From Brassica napus (lineage: Eukaryota > Streptophyta > Magnoliopsida > Brassicales > Brassicaceae), in the NCBI RefSeq assembly GCF_020379485.1, contig NC_063436.1, forward strand, positions 27,278,423-27,342,422: a stretch of DNA of 64,000 nt. Reading direction: 5' to 3'. The notes beneath the pieces were generated by a model, which did not search any database, was not told the DNA's origin, and was given only the letters and a program-made list of their open reading frames with translations. The translations under genes and the position numbers were made by a program. This document shows positions 13,631-23,625 of this stretch, piece after piece (the first letter of the stretch is position 1; every line of letters begins with the position of its first letter).

Positions 13631-13688
13631 TCAGTACGTTTACACAGCAACATCATTTCCAACTCTCTCCAGTTCCACAGGAGCCGCC

Positions 13689-16568
13689 ATGGAAGCCATT
13701 AATGTGCTTCATCTGCTCCTTATCTCTCTGTTTTCTGCTTTTCTTTTCGCGCAAGCAACAGATATAATCACACCAAACCAGACTTTAAAAGATGGAGACA
13801 CTATTGTTTCAAAAGATGGGAGCTTCGAGCTCGGGTTTTTCTCTCCAGGAGGATCAAGAAACCGTTATCTCGGGATTTGGTACAAGAAAGTCTCTCTACA
13901 GACAGTTGTTTGGGTCGCAAACAGAGATTCTCCTCTCTACGACCTCTCAGGAGCCCTAAAAGTCAATGGAAACGGGAGGTTATCTCTCTTCAGTGGCATG
14001 AACTCTCTCATCTGGTCATCATTTTCTTTGAAGAAGATCGATGCAAGAGACCCTATTGTTCAGATTCTTGATACAGGTAACTTAGTTGTAAGAAACTCTG
14101 GGGGTGATCAAGATTACATATGGCAGAGTTTAGATTACCCAGGAGACACGTTTCTTCCAGGAATGAAATATGGTATTGATTTCCTAACCGGTTTAAACCG
14201 GTTCTTGACATCTTGGAAATCTCCAGACGATCCATCAACTGGTAACTACACAAATAAAATGGATCCAAACGGTGTTCCGCAGTTTTTCTTGAAGAGAAAC
14301 TCGGTTGATGTCTTCAGGGCTGGTCCATGGAATGGTCTAAGATTCACTGGTATGCCTAACCTAAAACCTAACCCTATTTATCGGTATGAGTTTGTGTTGA
14401 CGGAGGATGAAGCTTACTACACGTACAGGCTTGAGAACCCTTCAGTGATCACAAGAATGCAGTTGATTCCTAGCGGAGCTTTGCAGCGTTACACTTGGGT
14501 CGAAAGTCATTGGAACTTCTATCTGTCAGCTCAAATGGATAGCTGTGATCGCTACATGTTGTGTGGCTCTTACGGAAGCTGCAACATCAATGAATCTCCA
14601 GCTTGTAGTTGCTTAAAAGGGTTTGTTCCTAATTCTCCAGAGGCTTATTCGGATGGGGATTGGTCTAAAGGGTGTGTTAGGAGAGTGAAATTGGGTTGTG
14701 GTGAAGGAGAAGAAGATTTTCTGAAGATTTCAAAGTTGAAGTTACCTGATACAAGAGCATCGTGGTACGATAAGAGCATGGATTTGAATGAATGCAAGAG
14801 GGCATGCTTGAGAAACTGTTCTTGCTCAGCTTATTCTTCTTTTGATATTAGAGATGGAGGAAGAGGATGTATTATATGGTTTGGAGATTTGCTTGATATA
14901 AGAGAGTATGATGAAAATGGACAAGATCTGTTTGTGAGGCTTGCTACTTCAGAAATAGGTATGCTAATACACTGTGAAATAAAAAAAACATTGTGTTACT
15001 TACATCTCTTGATCATTTTTTTTTGTTTGATCACAGAAAAGTATAATATCTATGACGTGAAAGGGAAGAAAAGGATGATGCTCATTATAGTATTATCTAT
15101 ATCATTGTTTCTTATTTGCCTTTGCATATGTCTGATTGTATGCAACATGATGAAGAGAAAGAAACTTACAACAATAGGTAAATGATTATGGCTCTATGAA
15201 AGTGAAGTATATTTATTTAAAAATGTTCTTATAAGTTTGTAACCTATTGATTTATTCAGATACTTTGCAGCGCGATTTAGACCGTGTTTCCAGCAGGAGA
15301 CAAGAGGAGGAAGATCCTGAGTTACCATTTCTTGATCTTGAAGTGATTTCAGAAGCTACATGTGGATTCTCTGATGGTAATAAGCTTGGACAAGGTGGGT
15401 TTGGACCTGTCTATAAGGTAATAAGTCACAAATTCTTGTCCTATTTTCAGATTAAATGTTAAGATCTTTTTTTTTATTCTTTTTTCACCAGGGAACGTTG
15501 TCTACTGGAGAAGAAATCGCTGTAAAGAGGCTTTCAAGAACGTCAAGACAAGGCATAGAAGAGTTTAAGAACGAGATCAAGCTAATGGCAAAGCTACAAC
15601 ACCGCAACTTTGTCAAGATTCTTGGATATTGCGTGGAAGAAGATGAAAGAATGCTCATCTACGAGTATCAACGTAACAAAAGCTTGGACTCTTTCATTTT
15701 CGATAAAGAACGGCGCATAGAACTTGATTGGCCTAAACGTGTGGAAATAATCAAAGGGATTGCTCGCGGGCTGATGTATCTCCATCAAGATTCAAGGCTT
15801 AGAATCATACACCGCGATCTCAAAGCAAGCAATGTTTTGCTTGACTCCGATATGAATCCTAAAATATCAGATTTCGGATTGGCTAGAACCTTGGGAGGAG
15901 ATGAAACTGAAGCAAACACAACTAGAGTGGTTGGAACATAGTAAGACTGGCCATCTTTATTAACTTACGTGCAAAGCAAGCTAAAAAAAGTTTTATTTTT
16001 ATTTTTCATAAAGGGCTTGTTTTCTATCGTTCTGCAGTGGATATATGTCTCCGGAGTATCAAATTGACGGGTATTTCTCATTAAAATCCGATGTATTTAG
16101 CTTCGGAGTTTTGGTATTGGAGATAGTATCAGGAAGAAGAAACCATGGTTTCTGCAATCATGAACACAAGCTTAACCTTCTTGGACACGTAAGTACATTA
16201 GGAGCACCAACACAGCTTATTTTAGTCTTACCTTAAAGTACTCATAATTAATTTTGTAGGCTTGGAGGCAATACAGAGAAGATAAGGCAAGTGAGTTAAC
16301 CGATGAAGCTTTCAAGGAATCGTGTACAGATATTTCTGAAGTGTTGAGAGCAATTCATATCGGTCTGCTATGTGTACAACAAGATCCTATAGATAGACCA
16401 AACATGTCAATGGTGGTTCTGATGCTAAGTAGTGAAATGTTGCTTCTTGATCCCAAGGAGCCTGGGTTTTACAACGAGCGAAATCTCTTGTTTTCTGACA
16501 CTACGTCGATTAATCTTGACGTTCCTTCCAATAATTTACAAACCATGAGTGTAATGGAGCCTAGATAA
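13689..16568 (+). CDS. G-type lectin S-receptor-like Ser/Thr kinase (At4g27290-like)
   Basis: A plasma-membrane receptor kinase of the S-domain family. Six exons join in frame: 13689-14958, 15037-15177, 15260-15417, 15492-15940, 16038-16188 and 16260-16568, giving about 825 residues. Domain order: signal peptide ([17 protein letters not shown]), B-lectin domain with WVANRD, S-locus glycoprotein domain ([11 protein letters not shown]), a Cys-rich PAN-type segment ([29 protein letters not shown]), one transmembrane helix in exon 2, then a kinase. The kinase has GQGGFGPVY near 514, [13 protein letters not shown] near 630 and DFGLA, so it should be active. Typical kinase exons 4 and 5 appear fused. 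It strongly resembles what I recall of At4g27290. The ligand is unknown. Exon 2 is a 141-nt cassette that could be skipped without frameshift (see findings). Confidence 0.93.
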
Positions 16569-18102
16569 ACCATGTAGTCGATCTTTGTATATTCTATAAA
16601 TATAATCTCTAACCATTTTTGTTAAAAAAGACTATATTGTAATAAAAGTGATTGAAGCCACGATCCAAAGTTGTCCTATTGATTTTAGGTGCTCGGTGAC
16701 CTCGGTCTATATATTGTAACTTCCGAGTATTTATGGGGTGGACAGAGAGTTCGGCAAGTAAGAAGTTTTGCAAGAATCTACGATCAGATTCATATAGGTT
16801 TAGTGATTAGATGGCACAAACTGATATTTACCAATTACCATATAAGTTCAAGACCTAAAATTAGGCACATGAGAATGTAACAGACAATTAAGATGATTGT
16901 TGTATCTAGTACTAAGAGATCTCACCTAATGCTTACACTATAACGTGGAGAATGTGAGAGAGACCTAAAAACGTGAATGGCAAGAAGAGAAAGAAAACGT
17001 GGGAGAAAAAGAAAGAGAAAAAAACGTGGACAAGGAGCCCCATGTTATGAACTTATGATACATACATCAAATCCCTTCCGCCTTAACTTATGGTCTTTTT
17101 CTCATAGACGTGTCGACTTAAGGTTTTTTAAAACGTATGGCTTTTCGATATGGAGTATTATTGGATTTATTGACGAGTTATATCCGATATCTCTATATAT
17201 GTTCGTTAAAATATTTCGAAACATAAAACTTCTATTCAAGTTTAGACCGATCTTTAATCAAGAAAATAACTAATAAATATATGTGTTTAACCAAATAAAG
17301 TAATAAACTATGTACTATATATATCTATGGGAGTTCGAATCCAGTTCTTATCGGATGACTTTGGATAATCAGACTGTTAGATCCATCAATTCCTGCCAAC
17401 TTAAACCAAAGAATTGGTCACATTATAAACATTGAGCCAAATTTAAAAAAAGAAACTGAGTATTTTAAAATTTAATTATAATGCTTAGTACTTTTAAATG
17501 GATGAGTACACGAATAGCAAAACAAACTCAATTTGCTTTTATTTATTTGGTTACAACATTGTACTTTTATAAAAAAATTGGTGGCGTCAGCAATGCATAT
17601 CCTCTGAAAACACACATACATGCCACATCTCTTAGGATACGAGAACTGATAGGAAGGGATTTATTCAACTAGTCTGAATATTTATGTTCATTCTCCAAAG
17701 TTCTGAATTGTTCCGAAGTTCTTATCCACACATGTAAAGAAGAAGAAAAAGAAACAACAGTAAAGAAGCAAACGACCACACACCACAAACTTCGTTCATT
17801 CTGGTGGTTCTCATCTTGACATCTCATCTTCCTTTGATTCTTCATACCACCGTTGTTCTTCCTCACGTAGGCTTTCCCCATATCAAAGCATGCCACATGT
17901 GCACAATTTCCTCTTCACATAATTACATCATGTGGTTATTACTTTATCAAATATTTAATTTAATTTTTCTATACTGAGTTCGGCAGAGCCACATACACAA
18001 ATTATATGACCATATAACAAAAAAAAACATCAAAGAATTATGGTCCAAGTAAATAATACTCGGTTATATTATAAGGATTTATTTCTACATTCTGTATTTT
18101 AA
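16569..18102. other. Intergenic region downstream of the receptor kinase
   Basis: It contains the kinase 3' flank (an aataaaa signal near 16640) and A+T-rich sequence. Short open frames here, including an Arg/Lys-rich one at 16977, lack convincing protein character. No gene is assigned. Confidence 0.55.
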
Positions 18103-19187
18103 TCCCTTATATATTAAAGGAAAATCACTGTAATAAATGCGTTCACACTAAACTGGACACATATCATGTATAAAAACATTATAATAAATGCGTGCACACT
18201 AAAATGAACACATATCACATGTAGAGAACTTTTCAGCAAAACTCTACATAAATATGTTCACACTATTTACTTTACGTTTTTAATATAAAACTCATATGCA
18301 TGATTTTTTTTACGTTATTTTTACTGTTTACAAATAGAGCTAGACAAATTATTCATAAATTTTGATTCGATTCGTTATTCGTTTTGATTCGAACCGAAAA
18401 ATCCGAATATCCATTACTCTACGAAACAAATCAAATACTAAAATGCAATATCCGTAAAAAAAAAAGTAAATCACAAATATCAATATTTATAGGAACAAAT
18501 TACCAATTTAATCTGTTATATGCATATATATATTTAAAGAATTATATATAAGTTATATATTATAGCTTATATAAATTTTATAATATTTTTGTTTTAAATA
18601 ATTTCATTTTAAGAATTTTATTTTTCATGTATTATTTTTAAAAAATGTCATTTAATATTTTATTAACAGTATCTTTATATATTTATCAACCATCTTTATA
18701 TACTTTTACATACACATACATGTGCACATTGACGTAAGCACCTTATAACTAAGTATTTACCACCACTGAAATATCTATTTTTTTGGAAGTAACAATATTT
18801 TTTTTCTTAATATTTCTTTCACTATCAACCAAATTGTAGTAAAATGATTTGTCTTAATAATTTTTTTTTTTTTTTAACTATTATCCGTTTAGAAACTATA
18901 ATATGAAACCATTAGTTCGACATCACGACTATCAAAGATTCATGACATGAAAACCAAAAAAATAATAGTAATTTTTGATTATCATAGGAAAAAAATAAAA
19001 ACATCAAACATTTTAACTAAACAAACCAAATAAATATTGATTTAAAATGATAGTTATATTTTAGGAGATTAAAAACTAAAAAACAACCTAAAACCAAACT
19101 GATATCCAGATTAAATAGATTAATATTTTCTTATTAAATAACGAAATTAATAATTATATTTCGCACAAAGCGTGAATGATTACCTAG
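18103..19187 (+). mobile_element. Helitron, non-autonomous, plus orientation
   Basis: The 5' end is TCCCTTATATATTAAAGGAA at 18103, preceded by A. The 3' end is CTAG at 19184-19187, followed by T. The pre-terminal hairpin (TTCGCAC-AAA-GCGTGAA, 19160-19176) has lost two pairings, suggesting age. There is no coding sequence; an internal aataaatgcgt block near the 5' end is duplicated. Confidence 0.7.
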
Positions 19188-19606
19188 TTATTTTATTATC
19201 TCTACTGCAAAAGCTAAGAAACACAAATGTTTTGGATCACTTTGGAAAGAGAAAGAAGTATGGGAGAAGTAAAAACAAAAAACAAGTGGTTATAAAAGAA
19301 AGATAACTGAGAGAGAACTGGGGCCCATTGGACTTCTATTTATGGTCCAGACAACACCCAGGTGGGCTCACGTGGCTCTTTATCCCATTGAGAACCTGAT
19401 TCGTCCACGTAGGACAGGGGAGAATCTCTCTCTCCTTCTCTCGTGGCTGAGGTCTCGCCACGTCATCGATTAAAAAATCTCCCCACAAAATATCTCGAAA
19501 CTCAACCAAGAGTTGGTCGCCATGGCCCATACGCATTAAGTGGTTTTTAAACTAAATAAACTATGGTACATATTAGACCAGAGCTGTATGTTAAAATAAT
19601 GACATA
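19188..19606. promoter_or_regulatory. Orphan GC-rich segment with several ACGT-core motifs
   Basis: This short non-repetitive island lies between two Helitrons. It contains CACGTGGC (19369-19376), CCACGTAGG near 19406 and GCCACGTCA near 19457, all ACGT-core elements of the G-box/ABRE class, plus a CT-rich tract near 19425. A 66-codon minus frame (19336-19536) spans it but resembles nothing known to me. It could be a promoter stranded by gene loss or transposition. No gene is attached to it now. Confidence 0.35.
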
Positions 19607-22120
19607 CTAGATTTTGATCCGCGCTTAAAAGCGCGGATTTATTTTCAAAATTAAATATATATTTAAATGAATTTCTACAAAATATATATAGGCTCCGAAT
19701 GGTAACAGCGGGTTGGGTGGTGCGGGACAAGCGGATTGGTTAGTGCGGTGCGGTTTAAGTGTGGTTTATGTTAGAAAAATGCATACTGCGGGACAAATAC
19801 GGTTTGTCTAAAATAAGCGGTTTAAAATAAAGTATGAATGGTGACATGTATCATAAATAGTGTAACTGCGGGATACATATAATATTTTTTATATTTTACA
19901 AACTAAAATATCAGTGATACTAATATAATTTTTAAAAATACAAATTTTATTTAAAAGTTATTTTATATATCTCAAATATGAAATTTAATATACTATTATT
20001 AAAATTTATAACCAATTATTTTATTTAAAAAATTATAATTGCGTCAGTTGTCTTAAAATTAATTAAGATATCTGAAAATATTTCATTTAATTTTTTTTTG
20101 TCATCAACATAAATAGACTCATGAAGACTCTGCAAACCAAGCTTTAAAATATTAGTGATATTAAATTAAGAATCTGAAACTTTTTATTTAATTTATAGAA
20201 ATATTTTAATTATATTACAATAATCATTTTTACTTAGTTTCTCATCTAAAATATTGTATTTTCAATTGTATCATTTTTACTTAGTTTCTCATCTAAAATA
20301 TTGTATTTTCAAATTTTAAAACTCCAGCTAAGTCTGGGCACATTTATCTGGAACCAAACCTAATCGACCAAAAAGCAAGGCTAGGTTTGGATCATATTAG
20401 TTATACTGGATTCTATATCTCTAGAACCGAAATGCCGAAACCGAACCAAAACCGAACCAAAAACCGAATAGGTACATAAATGTTTATGATATAGTCTATA
20501 TTTATAAATATTAACTATATTTGGTTTTAAAATAATCAAAATAATTTAAATAATTATTTATAAGTAGAAATCGCTAAAAACTGAATAACTTTAATAACTT
20601 TTATCCAAAAAATTTAAAACTATCTGAACAATTTGAGTTTTTATTTGAGTCTAGATTAGTTAATCATATGAGTATAAGTATTTTTTAACATTTTAATGAA
20701 ATATTTTAGTCATTTTGATTTTTATGTGATATATTTATGATAAAGCGTTTTGATGTTATTCTAAAAAAAAATTGCTTTAAATAATTTAAGAGAAAATGTA
20801 GAAAGCTAACTTAAAACATATTTCTAAAGTTAAAAAAGAAAGAATTTATAATCCTTATTTTTTACTATAGCTCTTTTTAAACAAATATGTAAAAAAAAAA
20901 ATCCAAAGCTTGTTTCCCCTTTCTGTTGCTTACCCAAAATACGTGTGAGAAAACATTACCACAATCTTGTGTAAATATTACATAGAAAAATATAATATAT
21001 ATTTTTATTTGTTTTAAAAATTAAATTCAATTAAGTAAACACATGTACAGTACATAGACCACACCTTTTTCCTTCTACTGCGTTTGATGTGCGTTCCACT
21101 TCCCGCACTCTTGCTTTCTCTATTATTACATATTTTATATTTATTTTTTATATACAATTTATCAACTCAAAATTGTGTTGAATGGAAACACATATTTGGA
21201 CCGTTATGTGCGTATTGGTGATCCGCAGTTAACATTCATAGCCATAGTGTATAGTTTTGTGTACATTTATTCCAAACCGCGAACTAAACTGTAGCAAACT
21301 GAAGAAGAAAAACAAAACCTACATTAAATTGACTTTCATAAATAATCGAGCAAATCATATATCTCTATAACCAAAAGACTGAAACCAATCATGAAACATT
21401 GAAATGGTACGAAAAAACATTTTATTTTTGAAAATGATTTAACTCCTTTTAGTAGGAATACATATGTAGTTTATTGACGAATTAAGATATAAGCATTGTT
21501 TTCATATTTGATTTGGACCTGCAATTAGACCAGTAAACTGGTGGCCGTATATAATATGGACTGGTTTATATTCTTCATGTAATATTCTATCATGATTATA
21601 CCAACTGATATGTTTCCACAAAATTCAGATTTAAGGAAAACCTATTAATTAAAAATCCGATAAAACCGAAAATCATGTCATTAACCCATGAACCAACACA
21701 GGTTGACCCGATAAAAACTTAGAAAATTTTGATAATATTTTTTTAAAAATTGATTATAATTCTCATATATTTTATAATAATACGCAAAACTTAAAAAACT
21801 ATTTGATTTGTCATCTACACGTAAGATTTGTATAGATGAGAATGAGGCTTACCAATTATGAATGACAAAATCTTCAATAATTTTAATGATAATGTGAATT
21901 CGCAAGCATATTCTCGTTTAAAAATATTGTAAATTATATGATTAACTCATAGAAGGAATAAAAATAGGTGAATGATATGGTATATAATGTTATTGAATAT
22001 TGAGTTACTTATTGTTAGAGATAAATAAAGGAATACCCAAAAAATGTTAATCTAATGAAAGAGTCCAACAATATTTTATAAGTAGATTTTTTTAGAATAT
22101 TTCTCTTTTAATAGTATAGA
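19607..22120 (-). mobile_element. Helitron, minus orientation, interrupted by a TIR element
   Basis: Read on the minus strand it starts TCTATACTATTAAAAGAG (5' end at 22120, preceded by A). It ends with hairpin ATCCGCGCTT-TT-AAGCGCGGAT, then CAAAAT and CTAG (plus-strand 19607-19610), followed by T. Removing the nested element at 19691-21243 leaves about 960 bp, a normal size for a non-autonomous Helitron. No coding sequence. Confidence 0.75.
19691..21243. mobile_element. Nested TIR DNA transposon, non-autonomous (hAT-like?)
   Basis: The left end GGCTCCGAATGGTAACAGCGG (from 19691) is matched in inverse at the right end (ATCCGCAGTT... ending 21243), with 19 of 23 terminal bases pairing. Subterminal GC-rich gcggtt/gcgggac motifs cluster at both ends, unlike the A+T-rich core. 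The core includes an accgaaccaaaaccgaacc block near 20440 and a short poly-T stub near 20090. No transposase is present. A clean target duplication was not found, so family and exact ends are uncertain. Confidence 0.55.
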
Positions 22121-22587
22121 TACAAGTATATATTTATTTTAGAGGATTTAAACCCAATAACTAAACTCATTTGACATTCTTGTTATATGATATTCGCAAT
22201 ACCTAACCACGATTGAAATATCAGCGGAAAAGACATAAAATATAATTTATAGTTCCATGATAAATTCTTCAATCGATAGATGAATATAACTTGATTACCG
22301 TCTATAAGACTATAAAATTGTTATAATCTTTCCCAGCAAGAATAGTTATAACTGTTAGTAAGTACATACTAAAATGAGGTTTAAATACACAAGTCTTTTG
22401 TTTTAACTTTTGAGCTTCTAAAATGTATGGTGTTAAATTAATCGCTAAATTAACTAACTGCCACAACACGACTTCTTGGTATTTATTGAGCAAATTGTAC
22501 GATCATAAAACTAAAATTTCTCAAAATCATTTTGTTAAGTGCTAATAGAAAAGTTAAACAAAAACATCTTATCCGGAAAACTAAAGT
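22121..22587. other. Intergenic region left of the CACTA element
   Basis: A+T-rich sequence between the interrupted Helitron and the CACTA insertion. It ends in the CGA copy (22588-22590) of the CACTA target duplication. Nothing else is recognised. Confidence 0.6.
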
Positions 22588-22669
22588 CGACACTACAAGA
22601 AAACGTAGCAGTAACAACGGTATTTTACGAGGAAATTATTTCCTCGTAAATTTACATAAGCTTTACAAC

Positions 22670-23581
22670 GCAATTACGACGCGACATGACTTCGTCGTAA
22701 ACTCGATGGTAATTTACGACGAAATGTATTCGTCGTAAAGTTAATGTAAGTTTACGACGAAAGTACGTGGAATGCAAAATAGTTGTAAACGTTACATCGA
22801 CATTACAACGAATCATGTTACCGTTACATAAAGGTGAAAACGTGTATTGAAAGTGCTTTAACTTACCTAAGTTCGTTGTAAACGCGTTGTAAATTTTCCA
22901 TGTAAAATCCATGTAAAACTTACCATATTTCTCTATATATATGTCATTTCCCACAACTCTCTTCCTCACAACACACAACTCTCTTCCTCACAACACACAA
23001 CTCTCTTCTTCTCGAACCACCAATTACTATTTCGAAGATAACGATAACGAACATGAGTCATTCGTCTGTCTGCCAATTCAGTAGAGCGATAAGGAGAAAA
23101 TGGAGGGAAGTGAAGTTGGTTTATACTTGAGTGAAACCTCCGACCATCGTCAAAGGTTCCTCTCAAGTACAAACCAGCTGCACTTCCGTCCACTTTCTCC
23201 TTGTCGTTCCACTGAATTGGCAGACAGACGAACGACACAGGTTCCTTATCGTTGTTTTAGAAATAGTAATTGGTGGGGTAACAACGCAATTACGACGAAA
23301 CCAAATTTCGTCGTAAACGCCATGTAATATTACGACGTAAGTACGTCGAAAATGAAATTTTACATCGATATTACAACGAATCATGTTACCGTTATATTTA
23401 GGTGAAAAACTTATCGAGTTTCGTTGTAAAGTCGTTGTAAAAAAACTATGTAAAATCCATGTAAACTTTCCCTTGTAAAATCGTTGTTATATTTCAACTA
23501 CCCAACTCGAAAATTTCTCTATATATATGTCATTTCCCACAACTCTCTTCCTCACAACACACAACTCTCTTCCTCACAAGA
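22670..23581. repeat. Direct duplication of the CACTA 5' subterminal/leader region
   Basis: Copy A (about 22670-23002) and copy B (about 23282-23581) share order and sequence. Both carry acaacgcaattacgacg, then the attacaacgaatcatgttac block, then ctctatatatatgtcatttc followed by tandem cacaactctcttcctca units. The long inverted repeat at 23017-23276 sits exactly between the copies. The TNP2 start codon at 23626 follows copy B, so the leader has been duplicated around the hairpin. Confidence 0.85.
23017..23276. repeat. Long inverted repeat: 123-nt arms, 14-nt loop
   Basis: Arm 1 (23017-23139) and arm 2 (23154-23276) are inverse complements over their full 123 nt with roughly 17 mismatches and no gap. 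The loop is ccgaccatcgtcaa. The arms have ordinary base composition and do not consist of the ttacgacgaa motif. A transcript of the CACTA leader would fold into one near-perfect stem, a candidate source of small RNAs. It could also be a nested foldback element or a captured gene piece in inverted orientation. Confidence 0.9.
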
Positions 23582-23625
23582 CACAAACGGAAAAAAAAAA
23601 AATTTAAAAAAAAATAGTAGAAAAA

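Noticed and set aside
16977..17273. Arg/Lys-rich open frame (RERKRGRKRKRKKRGQ)
   Set aside because: Low-complexity purine-rich DNA produces this; no domain, no splice context and no relation to neighbours.
17669..17896. 75-codon minus frame downstream of the receptor kinase
   Set aside because: No recognisable family, and the hydrophobic part comes from a purine/pyrimidine-biased tract.
23100..23384. Several 60-75 codon frames within the CACTA leader
   Set aside because: They are opposite-strand mirror readings created by the inverted repeat, and they do not extend beyond it.
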